In this document: one piece after another, positions 26,931-36,414 of the stretch
Layout of the letters: each line of letters begins with the position of its first letter
How positions within the stretch are numbered: the first letter of the stretch is position 1
Assembly (NCBI GenBank): GCA_965229885.1
Contig: CBDDJX010000002.1
Span: forward strand, 186,001-250,000
Source of the DNA: DATLLJ01 sp965229885
Lineage (GTDB): Bacteria > Acidobacteriota > Vicinamibacteria > Vicinamibacterales > CAVVIG01
Length of the DNA: 64,000 bases
Direction: 5' to 3'
Program-made: the position numbers and the translations under genes
Notes under the pieces: generated by a model
What the model saw: the letters and a program-made list of their open reading frames with translations, nothing else
The model's database searches: none
What the model was told of the DNA's origin: nothing

Positions 26931-27070
26931 CTGTTCGCTACGATACTTCAGGAGCCGGACGTGCACAGAACGATTTGGAGGATCTCGCAAAGCCGGACGA
27001 CGATTCGCCGCGGGTGGCCGTGAGGATGCGGGCACTCGCTCATGCGTGTTCCATCGTACAGTGGTGGGCG

Positions 27071-27436
27071 ATGAACGATCGCGAGAGGGAGAGGCTCGTC
27101 TACTCGACCGACGTCGGGCGGGTGTGCCCGGGTTGCGGCTGGCCGGCGCGGGATTGCACGTGCAGCACCCGCGCTGTCACCGAGGCGTGTCCCTCCGCGC
27201 CGGGCAAGATCGTGGCGAAGCTGCGCATGGAGAAGAAGGGGCGTAGCGGGAAGACCGTCACCGTGGTGGCCGGCCTTCCGCGCAATGCCGCCTTTCTCAG
27301 GAAGCTCTCTCAGGAGCTCAAGCGCGCGTGCGGCACCGGCGGTGCCGTGTCGGAAGACACGATCGAGCTCCAGGGAGATCTGCGCAAGCGCGTCCGCGCG
27401 TACCTCCTGAAGAAGGCATTCGTCGTGAAGGGCTGA
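27071..27436 (+). CDS. yciH: SUI1/YciH-family translation initiation factor
   Basis: The protein has 121 residues. A Cys-rich N-terminus (CPGCGWPARDCTC) could bind zinc. The SUI1 domain follows with KGRSGKTVTVVAGLP and GTGGAVSEDTIELQGDLRKR, the eIF1/YciH core. YciH-type proteins influence initiation fidelity. It is divergent from the OPT gene. Confidence 0.92.
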   Translation: MNDRERERLVYSTDVGRVCPGCGWPARDCTCSTRAVTEACPSAPGKIVAKLRMEKKGRSGKTVTVVAGLPRNAAFLRKLSQELKRACGTGGAVSEDTIELQGDLRKRVRAYLLKKAFVVKG

Positions 27437-27662
27437 TCGGGCGGCGAGCTGGGCCATGGCGCGCCCGGACGGGAAGCGAGCTGGGAAGGCCCTCGGTGAA
27501 AGAGCCGCGAGCGGTGGCGCACATCCGCGATTTCAAGACGCCGATCGGTCATGCCGAAGCCGATAACCGACCGGCCCATACGGAACAGGGCGATCGTGGA
27601 CGGGGACGAGACGTCAAGAGTTGACACGGCCCGGGCTCAGGTCACCGTGGTGTCCAGCCGGA
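27437..27662. other. short spacer without a supported gene
   Basis: I see no conserved coding signal between the SUI1 gene and the rsmH/vapC remnant. Short open frames exist on both strands but have no recognisable motif. Confidence 0.4.
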
Positions 27663-28109
27663 TCAGCGGCGAGAAACGGCCCAGCCTTCCCACTTCAGGC
27701 CAGCCACCCGCCCGAACTCCTGCACGTTGGACGTGACGAGTGTGGCGCCGCGACGTCGCGCCTGACCGGCGAGCCCTTCCGTCGCCAGCACGTGCGGCAG
27801 CCCGGCGAAATTGCCCTAATGCGCGACGAACGTGTCCGCGCCGAACCCCGCCGCGCGCAGACGCTCTTCCGCGCGCGGCAGCTCGATCGGATCGACGTCA
27901 AGGCCGATCAGTCGTCCGCCAGGCTGAATGCGATCGAGAATCGCGCGGCGCATCCCTGCCGGCGTCTTGCCCGACTCGACGATCTTCCGAACGTCGGCCT
28001 CGTACCGCTCCGGGTTCAGTTCTTTGTACTTCTCGTGGAACGCGCGCGTGTTCTTCCCTGGGTAGCGGGGCCGCCGCTTTCGCACCGGCGGCGCGTCATC
28101 TGCGGGCAT
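27663..28109 (-). pseudogene. mosaic remnant: RsmH-like methyltransferase joined to VapC tail
   Basis: From ATG 28109 the frame reads RYPGKNTRAFHEKYKELNP, SGKTPAGMRRAI, GGRLIGLDVDPIELPRAEER and DTFVAH, then a TAG, then GNFAGLPHVLATEGL. This is an RsmH (MraW)-like 16S rRNA methyltransferase lacking about 30 residues between KTPAG and the DRIQPGG strand, where the SAM motif should be. Directly after ATEGL the frame becomes AGQARRRGATLVTSN and EFGRVAGLKWEGW, the C-terminus of a VapC/PIN toxin, ending at 27663. Two genes have been fused by deletion and both are inactive. Confidence 0.7.
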
Positions 28110-28147
28110 TGGACTGTGCGGTCCGCAGATACTACATTACGTGGCGT

Positions 28148-29309
28148 ATGTGCGCGTTCTCGTTGCCGCCTCCCGTTCTCGTCGCCGACGAAGACAGCCT
28201 CGGTCGACTCGTTCGCGCGCTCGCCCCCTATCCGGTCGTTGCCGTCGATACCGAATCGAACAGCCTCCACGCCTACCGCGAGCGCGTGTGCCTCATCCAG
28301 TTCTCCACCCCCGCCGCTGACTACATCGTCGATCCGATCGGGCTGACGGATCTCAGTCCGCTCGCGCCCCTCTTCGCCAATCCTGGTCAGCAGAAGGTCT
28401 TCCACGCCGCCGAGTACGACCTCATCTGCCTCAGGCGCGACTACCACTTTGAGTTCACGAACATCTTCGACACCATGAGCGCCGCGCGCACGCTCGGCTG
28501 GCCGCAGGTCGGCCTCGCCGCCATTCTCGACACCCACTTCGGCGTGAAGATGAACAAGAGGTATCAGCGCGCCGATTGGAAACGCCGTCCCCTGACGCCG
28601 GAGCAGTTGGACTATGCGCGGCTCGACACGCACTATCTCGTGACCCTGCGCGACAGACAGCTCCAGGCGTTGACGGAGTCCGGCCGCTGGAGGGAGGCGC
28701 ACGAGGAATTCGCGCGCCTGGCGCGACTCGGTGGCGACGCGGACACCGCGGACCCAGCCCCGACGACGTTCTGGCGCGTCAACGGCGCGCGCGCCCTCAC
28801 GCCCGCGCAGGCGGCTGTCCTTCAGGCACTCTTCGCGTACCGCGAGCAGCAGGCAGAGCGCATGGACCGGCCCCCCCTTCAAAGTGATGGGAGAGGCGAC
28901 GCTGATGGAGCTCGCCCGCCGCGCCCCGCGCCACGCCGCGGAGCTGCAGGGCCTGCCCGGCATGACGCCGGAGCAAATCCACCGCCACGCGCACGGCGTG
29001 TTACACGCCATCCAAGAGGGACTCCACGCCCCCGCCCAGCGCGCGCCTCAGGCCGATCGCGAGTCCGACGACGTGCGCGATCGGTACGACCGCCTGCACA
29101 CGTGGCGCAAGGAGAGGGCGAGGGCGCGCGGCGTGGAGTCCGACGTCATCCTTCCGCGCACGGCGCTCTGGGACCTTGCCCGCCGCGCCCCGCGCACCCA
29201 CGGCGAGTTGGCGCACATCACAGGCTTGGGCCCCTGGCGGCGGGAAACGTACGGGAAAGAGATTCTGGCGCTGCTGTCAGGCGCCACCCCTTCGCCGGGT
29301 CGCGCCTGA
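28148..29309 (+). pseudogene. rnd: ribonuclease D, single frameshift
   Basis: RNase D trims tRNA 3' ends. The DEDDy residues are in VVAVDTESNSL, FHAAEYDLICL and LDYARLDTHYL. HRDC domains follow. A run of seven C near 28870 shifts the frame; with six C the protein continues RPPFKVMGEATLMELARRAP to the end at 29309 with a second HRDC-like region. The repaired length is about 386 residues. Its tail overlaps the convergent spermidine-synthase-like gene by 33 bases. Confidence 0.87.
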
Positions 29310-30056
29310 CAGACGTTCCGGGGAGAAACCCTCGTGTCGTTCAGGGCCGCGCGTCAGGGGCCGCTTGTAGCCGAGAAATAGCGTGTGGCGTGGGCCACCC
29401 TTCTTCAGGCGCGCGCGTACGCGTTCCACGTCCACGTCGAATCCGCCGTAGCGCAGGCGCTGCTCGAACTTGCGGTCGTCCCGAGCCGACCAGACGCCGA
29501 CCACGCCGCCGTCCTTCAGCGCTCCCTTGATCGCCGCAATGCCCGCATCGCTGTACAGCACGTCGTTGGCGGAGGCCGTGAACGCGCCCGGCCCGTTGTC
29601 GACGTCGAGGAGCACGGCGTCGAAGCGGCCGCGGCTCGAGGTGAGCGTGTCCGCCACGTCGCCGATGATCACCTCCACGCGTCGATCCTTGAGCGGATGA
29701 TCCGCAAGCGGCGCGAGCACCCCGCGGTTCCATTCCACCACCGCTGGTAACAGCTCGGCGACGACGACGGTGGCCTCCGGCAGCAGCGCGTCGAGCGTCG
29801 CACGCAGCGTGAAGCCCATGCCGAGCCCGCCGACCAGGACGCACGGCCGCGCGCCCATGCGCGCGCGCCGGCACCCGATCGTCGCGAGCGCCTCCTCCGA
29901 GCCGTGCATCAGGCTCGACATGAGGCTCTTGCCGTTGGCGAGGATGACGTACTCGCGGTCGCGGCGGGTCAGTGCGAGCAGGGTTCCGTCAGGCGTGCGC
30001 GTCTCGCCAACGAGCTCCCAGGGTTTCATGAGCGACGAACGCTCGAGCCGCTCCAT
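29277..30056 (-). CDS. spermidine synthase-like methyltransferase-fold protein
   Basis: The protein has 259 residues. The cofactor motif VLVGGLGMGFTLRATLD and the acidic loop VVVAELLPAVVEW, then DAVLLDVDNGP, match the spermine/spermidine synthase fold. Many such stand-alone proteins are not true aminopropyltransferases, so specificity is open. ATG 30029 (MKPWEL) is an alternative start. Confidence 0.82.
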   Translation of the reverse strand: MERLERSSLMKPWELVGETRTPDGTLLALTRRDREYVILANGKSLMSSLMHGSEEALATIGCRRARMGARPCVLVGGLGMGFTLRATLDALLPEATVVVAELLPAVVEWNRGVLAPLADHPLKDRRVEVIIGDVADTLTSSRGRFDAVLLDVDNGPGAFTASANDVLYSDAGIAAIKGALKDGGVVGVWSARDDRKFEQRLRYGGFDVDVERVRARLKKGGPRHTLFLGYKRPLTRGPERHEGFSPERLSGATRRRGGA

Positions 30057-30240
30057 CGGGTCACCACTCGATTCTAGTGGAGACTTCGGACAGAACCTGT
30101 GGGAGGATGGCGCCGACCCTGGGGCTGAGGCGATTGACCTGGCTGTTCACCGCACAAGATGCTCGAACCACTTGGCCAGACTCATGGAGCGCAGCTCGAC
30201 CAGCGTGCAGGTACGGCTCCACCACCCTCTCGTCGGCGAG

Positions 30241-30888
30241 TTATCCCGACGCACCGGAACGCGCAGCCCTCATTCTGAAGGCTCCCGGTTGCAGCTCCCC
30301 TCCCGCGCGCGCGTAACCGAGCGCCTTCGACCACCAGGCCAGATCGTCAAGCAGGATCTCGAGGGCCGCAGTCGTGAGCGGATTGAGCGGAGCGCCATCG
30401 ACACCGAAGGCCCGCTGGACCTCGCCGATGAGCACCGTGTTCCGAAGCGGGACCATTTCGGTCTCGATGGCGATATGGGCCAGATGCTCGACGGCCCTGG
30501 CACCGCCGACCGCTCCGCCACTGTAGGCCACGAAGGCGGCTGGCTTGTTGCGAAACGCAAAGCTGACGAAGACGCTGTCGATGGCGTTCTTCAGCACGGC
30601 CGGGACACTGTGGTTGTACTCGGGCGTAATGAACACATAGGCACCGGCTTCCGCGATTTTCTGATTCCATCGCTTGATCAGGGGTGCGGAGCACGCGGGA
30701 TTGGCAAAGTTGCCAACAGTCTTCAGTCCCTCCGCAAACATGGGCAGCAGCCAATCGCGGAGATCGAGCACCTCGACCTCGAATTCTGCGTGTGCCGAAG
30801 CCCGATGGGCGACCCAGCGCACGACGGCGTCAGCCTGCCGTTCGGGCCGTGTGCTTCCGACGATGATTTGTAGCGTGCCCACGTCCAT
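30241..30888 (-). CDS. NADPH-dependent FMN reductase family protein
   Basis: The flavodoxin-like fold shows LQIIVGSTRPERQADAVVRW (phosphate loop), VFITPEYNHSVPAVLKNAID and VAYSGGAVGGARAVEHL, typical of NAD(P)H:FMN reductases and quinone reductases. ATG 30888 is preferred because a GGAGGA ribosome site precedes it. Length is 215 residues; the last 15 or so are atypical. Confidence 0.9.
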   Translation of the reverse strand: MDVGTLQIIVGSTRPERQADAVVRWVAHRASAHAEFEVEVLDLRDWLLPMFAEGLKTVGNFANPACSAPLIKRWNQKIAEAGAYVFITPEYNHSVPAVLKNAIDSVFVSFAFRNKPAAFVAYSGGAVGGARAVEHLAHIAIETEMVPLRNTVLIGEVQRAFGVDGAPLNPLTTAALEILLDDLAWWSKALGYARAGGELQPGAFRMRAARSGASG

Positions 30889-31031
30889 CCTCCTCGCTGA
30901 GCGGTTACCGACGAGCACCGGCGGCGTGCCCGTCCTTCGGGAACAATCTGGTCGCCGGGTGGACCAGAAACCGTTCACTTTCCCAGTCATCGCGCTTCCA
31001 GCCGAACGGGTCTCGTCGGAACCTCAGGCGT

Positions 31032-31232
31032 CTACATGAACGGATTTTCGTCCGCGCTCGGCCCGTAGATTGACGGGACCGGCACGTCCAGCAGCCGAAG
31101 GTACACCGACAATTGCCCGCGGTGGTGATACACGTGGTTGAGCATGACCGCCCGCACGAGCGCGCCTTTGGGCATCGTCATGAGCGTCCTGCCGTCGGCC
31201 GACACCGTCCACATCCACGCGCGCTGGCGGTT
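31032..31232 (-). pseudogene. DinB-family protein, C-terminal fragment
   Basis: The frame reads WMWTVSADGRTLMTMPKGAL, LNHVYHHRGQLSVYLRLL and VPSIYGPSADENPF before the stop at 31032. This is the last third of a DinB four-helix-bundle protein with the conserved HHRGQL metal motif. The upstream part is missing; sequence beyond about 31232 is unrelated. Confidence 0.75.
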
Positions 31233-31441
31233 GAGTCTTGAGGGCACCGCGACCGGCAACCGCAAACACGCCCAAGGTATCCCACCGCGTTGTTCGCGGC
31301 GCCAAGGCGGCGCGTCAACTGCGGGATGTGTCGGTTTCTGGTGCACGACCGCGATGCGATCTCCGCGCCCGCGGTCGACCTCGCGATCACCTCGATGGGG
31401 CTGCGGGCGCCGCAGGCGAACGCCTTCTATGAGCGACTGAG

Positions 31442-31961
31442 CTGAGCGCATCGAAGACAGTTCCGCGGCGATCTACAGTTACTTTCCATCAAAGGGCGAC
31501 ATCTTCTTCGCGCTGGCCGAGAGAGCGTTCGTCTCCTCCGCGACTATAGCGCCGGGTCGCTTGACGGCTTTCCAGCCATGGAGCACCTCCGGAGCGTCGT
31601 CCTGCGCCTCTATCGACTCAGCACCGAGCACCCCGAGTATTTCGCGCTGATGTTCGTGGACCGGACGGTCCCGAGGATCTGCCGTGAGTACGAGCGCTTG
31701 GCGTTGGCTTGCAAGATTCGTCAGGAGCTGATCGCAGAACTTGAACACGCTGTTAATGAAGGTGTGTTCCCAAGGACGATTTCTCCGGCCGCGGCTTTCC
31801 GGATCCCTAGCATGGGCGTCTTGGGAGTCGCCGTCATGCGCCTCTCTGGTCGTCTCATCGCCGAACCCGCGGACGCCTGCGGGTGCCACGCGCTCTGCCA
31901 CGCTTTCGCTCGTGCCACGCTCAGCGCATGGCTCGCACCGCGTCTCCTGACCGTCCCATGA
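31442..31961 (+). pseudogene. TetR-family regulator, truncated and frameshifted
   Basis: At 31447-31530 one frame reads SSAAIYSYFPSKGDIFFALA, the end of a TetR HTH; the first helices are missing. After a shift near 31570 another frame carries the ligand domain: VVLRLYRLSTEHPEYFALMF, RTVPRICREYERLALA and FRIPSMGVLGVAVMRLS. No start codon precedes the HTH remnant. A decayed gene is likely. Confidence 0.72.
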
Positions 31962-32054
31962 TCGACCGCGCCCCGCGCGAGTGTGGGCGCCCAGCCCACA
32001 CCCGCAAACCACACACAGATCACGTTAGCCGCGGCGGGTCGAGCAAGTTGGGGC

Positions 32055-32918
32055 TCAGGCCAGAGCTTTTCCGTAAAGCGCGAGCAAACGGCTCCATGCC
32101 TTCTCGGCCTGTGGCTCGTTGTAGACCCCTGAATCCGGTGGGCACCAACCGTGCGCCGCGCCTTCGTAAACTTCGATTTCGGCGGGCAGGTTCGCCTTGG
32201 CGAACGTCTCCTTCAGCACATTCTTCTCATTGGGCGACCGCATGTCGTCATTCTCGGCGATCGCGACGAGGAGCTGCGCCTTGGCTTTCGCGGCCTGAAG
32301 ATGCGGACTGCTCGGCAGTTCGGTCACGAGTCCGCCGCCATGAAATGAGGCGATCGCGCCGACGCGATCGGCCACGGCAGCCGCGGTGCGGAACGCAATC
32401 GGGCCGCCCATGCAATAACCCTGCGTGCCCATCTTCCGGTTCCTGGCAACCGAAGCTTGTCGGTCCAGCCACCCGATGAACGCCTTCGCGTCGGTCATCT
32501 GCGTCGTCTCGTTCAGAGCCCGCGCGAGTGGCAGCAGTTGCGGGATTGGGGTGGCGGCGCCCGCATCCGCGGTCGGGGCCTTCTTGACGCGGTAGAACGG
32601 ATTCACCACGAGCACCGAATAGCCCGATTCAGCGAGCCGTTTGCCCATCTGGCGGAACGCTGGCCGCAGCCCGAAGATGTCCGGCCACATGAGCACGCCT
32701 GGAGCCGTGCCGCTCGCCGGGTGGACGAAGTAGCAGTCGGCGGTGCCGTCCGGCGTCATCACGTTCACGTCTGACTCGATCACTGCGACCGCGTTCGCGA
32801 CCTCCGGCAGCATCATCACCATGCCCGCTCCCAGGAGGATGCCGAATTGCCGCCGTGTCACTAATCCGTGCGCCTCGTATTTCTGTCGATCCTGCTCAAA
32901 ATGATCCTGATCGCACAT
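32055..32918 (-). CDS. dienelactone hydrolase family protein, Tat-exported
   Basis: ATG 32918 (MCDQDHF) has an excellent ribosome site (AAGGAGGGC). A twin-arginine signal VTRRQFGILLGAGMVMM lies near residue 32, then a dienelactone hydrolase domain with Cys in GTQGYCMGGP, Asp in AENDDMRS and His in EGAAHGWCPP. Length is 287 residues. It is a paralogue in fold of the 10.2 kb gene. The physiological substrate is unknown. Confidence 0.92.
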   Translation of the reverse strand: MCDQDHFEQDRQKYEAHGLVTRRQFGILLGAGMVMMLPEVANAVAVIESDVNVMTPDGTADCYFVHPASGTAPGVLMWPDIFGLRPAFRQMGKRLAESGYSVLVVNPFYRVKKAPTADAGAATPIPQLLPLARALNETTQMTDAKAFIGWLDRQASVARNRKMGTQGYCMGGPIAFRTAAAVADRVGAIASFHGGGLVTELPSSPHLQAAKAKAQLLVAIAENDDMRSPNEKNVLKETFAKANLPAEIEVYEGAAHGWCPPDSGVYNEPQAEKAWSRLLALYGKALA

Positions 32919-33339
32919 ATGCCCTCCTTGTCGGTGACTGATCGCGCGGCTCATGCCCGCGTCGTGGACACTCTACAGCGATTCGCTCTCCTGCGTTCCG
33001 GTCGCCAAACGTGCCGGCCATGAAAGAGGGAGAGGAGAAGGCCCTCCGTCGACCGGAGAGAGAACATCGGGCGGAGATTGCCGAATGTGCCGAAAATCCA
33101 ATCGGCAATAGCATGCCGATTATCACCCACAGGACACCTCTGAGGTCAAACGCCACTGGCGGGCGGAAACGATGACCCACTCGCATGGGGTGGAGTCGAA
33201 CCGTTGCGTGAACACACGCCCTGGAGGACGCTGTCCGGGTCGAACTCGAGGCTATTGCCTGGCGAAACGGGCCGATGTGAATGCCGCTTTCGTCTATTAC
33301 TTTGCCGTCCTTCCACTTCGCCCCGCGCGGTTCCGGCGC
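32919..33339. other. gene-poor stretch with scrambled short frames
   Basis: About 420 bases upstream of the hydrolase hold no complete gene. On the minus strand around 33240-33340 a frame reads KWKDGKVIDESGIHIGPFRQ, which looks protein-like but I cannot assign it. The leading part must contain the hydrolase promoter; no clear -35/-10 pair is visible. Confidence 0.35.
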
Positions 33340-33495
33340 TGATCCGCCTCGATACCCTACATGCGCGATGACCAGAACGCGTTAGACGTGTTCGCCGCTG
33401 AGCTTCGAAGAGCGGGCGCCGACGGGTGGCTGGACAGTGACGACATCCGGCCTGGCCAGTTCTGGCAAGACACAGAACGCCCTGTCTGCTATCTG
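33340..33495 (+). pseudogene. TIR-domain fragment
   Basis: The plus frame reads DDQNALDVFAAELRRAGADG then WLDSDDIRPGQFWQDTE, which resembles the second helix and BB-loop region of bacterial TIR domains. The first strand and the catalytic-Glu region are absent, and the frame then degenerates into a piece antisense to another gene. It is probably a vestige of a defence or NADase-type gene. Confidence 0.45.
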
Positions 33496-33529
33496 GCCGC
33501 CCCATTCACTTCGTCGACCCCATTTCCGC

Positions 33530-33735
33530 AGAGCATTTGTGATGGGGATGATGCGCTGCCCCCCCCCTGCCCCTGGCCCGTGTCGTAAGAGATCGAAACG
33601 GTTCGACGTGACTGAACAATCCGAGGGACGCCACCAAAATCTGGCAGGCCGCCGCTCATGCAACGCTCGAGGAGCGTCCGGTCCTCGGGACCATCAGTGC
33701 GATTGATAGCGCCGCCGGAACCGCCGTTCCGAGCA
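33530..33735 (-). pseudogene. fragment of the secreted PDLQG family (middle section)
   Basis: On the minus strand the frames read INRTDGPEDRTLLERCMSGG, VPRIVQSRRTVSISYDTGQG and, after a shift in a C-rich run near 33560, QRIIPITN. These match the centre of the intact paralogues at 33.8-35.0 and 40.8-41.9 kb. Both ends are missing. Confidence 0.7.
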
Positions 33736-33783
33736 GTCAGTGTGATAAGGAGGGGCGACATCCATTCCGACCACGTCATCATG

Positions 33784-35001
33784 CTATTGCGGGTCGTCAG
33801 TAAATCCGTTTCCGCAGTTGCCGATGCAGATGGTGGCCGGATCCGGGCCCCGCCCTTCAGTGAAGGCGCGCTCATCGGCGCGCGCGCCGATGAGCAATCC
33901 CGCCATGCCGTAGTTCCCCTCGTGACACCGCGGCTCGTAATAGACCCGGTTCGTCTGATCGCTTTGCTTGGTCAGTTCCTGCTTGACGGTCCACGGTCTC
34001 GTCCACGTCGTGGGATCCTCGACCGTGACGACGTACTCAAGCGTGTTCGCGTCGAGGCGTGTGAAGCGTTCGACAAGATGCAAGTTCTCGCGCGATCCTT
34101 GGAAGTCCGTCTTGGCAGTGAAATTGGTGACGTCGATGACCAGCGTATTACCCTCCCACAGCCCGCGCGAGTCTCCCCACCATTGGCGGATGTGTTGGGG
34201 CAAATGCGGGCCGCCGGTCACGGGGATGCTACGGTGCCACCCTTGTCCTTGGCCCGAGTCATGGAACATCGAGACAACTCCCGGCGCCTGCACAATCCGA
34301 CGGAAAAAACCGTTCACATTGGAAAACTCCGGCAGCGCTCCACCAACGCAACGTTCTCCCAGGCTGCGATCCTCTGGACCGTTGGCGCGATTGCGGAAGC
34401 CGGTCCCCCCGTAGAACGGACTCGGCTCAGCTCGTCTCGGTGACGCCGGCCCGTAATTCCCGCCCGCGCATTCGGCCAGGTTGTTCTTGCAAATGTCGGT
34501 GGCTTGCAGGAGGGCGACTTCAAATTCTCGTATCGCGTCCCTCCGCTCTTCAGCCTCCGGCGTGAATGGCGGAATTCTCCCATCCGGCGGATCCACGATG
34601 AGCGACGTGCGCCGGCCCGTATGCTTCAGCGTGTTGAAAACAGAGTCGTATGCGCCGGCGACGTCCTGGACGGTCCCTCGCTTGGGACGGGTACGATTGG
34701 CTCTTTTCGATTTCGCCCGTTGCTTATCGAGCGCGGCTATTTCCGCGTCCGTCAAAAACGCTCTGTTGGCATACTGTGCGGGTCGCTGCAAGGGTATCTC
34801 GCGCTCGTCGGTCCAGATGCCCTGCAGGTCTGGTTCTCCCCACGGGGTCTTTGGCGCCGGGCCCACCTTCGCCGCTGCTCCGGTCTTGGCCGTGGTCGTT
34901 GCGGCCTGCGCCGCAACAGGCAACGCGGTCAGCTTCAGGAGCACGGCCACGGCCAGGATCACCGCCGCCACACCGATCACCTCGGGAAATCGTCGACTCA
35001 T
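33784..35001 (-). CDS. secreted protein of the Acidobacteria PDLQG(I/V)W family
   Basis: A signal peptide (VIGVAAVILAVAVLLKLTAL) is followed by the family motifs WGEPDLQGIWTDE, PPDGRIPPFTPEA, NGPEDRSLGERC, GLWEGNTLVIDVTNF, SRENLHLVERFTRLD, TVEDPTTWTRPW and CHEGNYG. The family is abundant in this group and has no function I can name; export and beta-rich composition suggest a periplasmic or surface role. ATG 35001 has AGGAG at a good distance. The frame is open further upstream through an unrelated HsdS-like remnant. Confidence 0.8.
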   Translation of the reverse strand: MSRRFPEVIGVAAVILAVAVLLKLTALPVAAQAATTTAKTGAAAKVGPAPKTPWGEPDLQGIWTDEREIPLQRPAQYANRAFLTDAEIAALDKQRAKSKRANRTRPKRGTVQDVAGAYDSVFNTLKHTGRRTSLIVDPPDGRIPPFTPEAEERRDAIREFEVALLQATDICKNNLAECAGGNYGPASPRRAEPSPFYGGTGFRNRANGPEDRSLGERCVGGALPEFSNVNGFFRRIVQAPGVVSMFHDSGQGQGWHRSIPVTGGPHLPQHIRQWWGDSRGLWEGNTLVIDVTNFTAKTDFQGSRENLHLVERFTRLDANTLEYVVTVEDPTTWTRPWTVKQELTKQSDQTNRVYYEPRCHEGNYGMAGLLIGARADERAFTEGRGPDPATICIGNCGNGFTDDPQ

Positions 35002-35009
35002 CTCAGAGC

Positions 35010-35135
35010 TCCTGGTCGCTCGCTTGTTCTCGATCAGCTCATCGTAGGCCGACAGAAGGCTCGCAATGCGACGTTGAAGATCGGCGCGCCCCGGGGGGGC
35101 CGACGCGCCGAGGTCCTGTATCGATCCAATAACTC
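35010..35135 (-). pseudogene. HsdS (type I restriction specificity) fragment
   Basis: The frame upstream of the secreted protein reads IGSIQDLGASAPPGRADLQR then RIASLLSAYDELIENKRA. This closely resembles the conserved helix following a target-recognition domain in type I specificity subunits (RIA..LSAYD.LIEN). Only about 40 residues survive, squeezed between the ISAzo13 remnant and the secreted-protein start. Confidence 0.55.
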
Positions 35136-35157
35136 GCCGCATGGACACGTGTCGTTC

Positions 35158-35790
35158 ACGCGTTCCGGCTCCTTCTCGGGACGGTACTCGCGGCCGCTAT
35201 TCTTGAAGTTGCCGACCGGTTCCTCTTCTTGATATCGATCGAAATCACGGGGTCACCCAAGCGCACACACGCGCGCACCTGTCGATGAATGTAGTCAAAC
35301 TGCGCGCTCCGATCCGGATGACTGGCCCCTTCGATTCGTCTTACGATTTGCCTGCAGGCTGTAGCCCTGCCCCTGCAGCAGCTCACTGACCAACTGATGC
35401 GAGACGCGATGGCCCTGTCGCTGCAGCTCCGTCGCCAGATGGCGCATGCTCTTGCACGTCCCGCGCAGCGGCGACTCCGGATCGCCTCGCGTGGTCGGCT
35501 CGACCAATTGCTCCAAGTCGCGCAGCAAGTCGGGTCTTTCTCCGTCGTGCGTTTCCGTCCACCACCAGGTTGGCGAATCCGTCCCGCCAGGCCTGCGCGG
35601 GCGGTCTCGTGCAGTTCCGTCACACCTCGTCGGATCGCCTGCCGACACACCGACGCATGCGTTCGTCGAGCTGCTTCTCCAGCAGCTTGAACGGGCGTGC
35701 TGCACCCGAGTCGGCGACCACCATCCGTGTGGCACCGTACCATGACCGGCCCCACGCGTAGAAGCGTTATTTTGTGACAAAGCCCAAGAA
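35158..35790 (-). pseudogene. ISAzo13-family transposase remnant
   Basis: Across three frames the minus strand gives TRMVVADSGAARPFKLLEKQ, LAGRIRQPGGGRK, PESPLRGTCKSMRHLATELQ, RQGHRVSHQLVSELLQGQGY, IEGASHPDRSAQFDYIHRQV and NSGREYRPEKEPER. This is the N-terminal half of an ISAzo13-like transposase. Several frameshifts are needed, and the C-terminal half with the rest of the catalytic core is absent. Confidence 0.75.
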
Positions 35791-35964
35791 CTCAGCTCGC
35801 CGCCGGGTTGGAGTATGCGAGAATTCCTTATCGTCCTCCCCCCAGCGCCCCAGCGGCATTGTCAAGTTACTGGATGTTCCTTCCCGGGACATCAGGGCAC
35901 CTCGTTAAAATGCCCATAAGTCGGGAGTTTCGACCCTACTGTGTAGCCTTACTTGTGGTCGGAT

Positions 35965-36085
35965 TTCGCTCATGCTGACAATGCCGTAATCCTCGCTTGC
36001 CTGGTTACCGCCCTGGTCGGAGTGATGGAGCAGCCGATCTCCGGGCACCGGCGCTTGAGCGACAGAACAGTTGTCCACGAGCTCC
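35965..36085 (-). pseudogene. IS3-type transposase remnant
   Basis: The minus strand reads LKRRCPEIG, then after a shift LLHHSDQGGNQASEDYGIVS. This corresponds to RRCPEIGLLQHSDQGSTYASED of the intact OrfB at 13.1-14.1 kb. Only about 40 residues around the second catalytic Asp remain. Confidence 0.6.
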
Positions 36086-36089
36086 CACA

Positions 36090-36412
36090 GGCGTCCTCGG
36101 CGTCTCGTTCAAAAGGGGAAATTTCTATCGAGGGAAGGATGGGGACATTACCTATGGCTCGCGCGCCATCCCCGCGTGCATCTCCACTACACCCCCACGC
36201 GGGCCAGCTGGCTCAATCAAATCGAGTGCTGGTTCAGTATCCTCAGTCGGCGGGCCTTGCAGGGCGCAAGCTTCACCTCGGTGCCGCAGTTACGCGAGGC
36301 CATCGACCGCTTCGTCAAGACCTACAATGCGCACGCCACGCCCTTCGAGTGGCGCAAGCGCGTGGTGCATTCCGTCGGGCTCAAGCATTATTACGCCGAT
36401 TTGCGCAGCTAA
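36090..36412 (+). pseudogene. IS630-family transposase, C-terminal remnant
   Basis: The plus frame reads WLARHPRVHLHYTPTRASWL, NQIECWFSILSRRALQGAS and KTYNAHATPFEWRKRVVHSV, ending HYYADLRS. This is the end of an IS630 transposase including the catalytic Glu region (NQIECWF). The N-terminal two thirds are missing. Its 3' end abuts a broken cytochrome c gene at a CTAG, consistent with TA-targeted insertion. Confidence 0.78.
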
Positions 36413-36414
36413 GC

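Noticed and set aside
31255..31441. Coding fragment ending ANAFYERLS
   Set aside because: It is too short and too weakly similar to any family to name.
33170..33230. Possible tRNA or tmRNA T-arm (GGTTCGACTCC on the minus strand)
   Set aside because: No acceptor stem, anticodon arm or CCA end fits around it.
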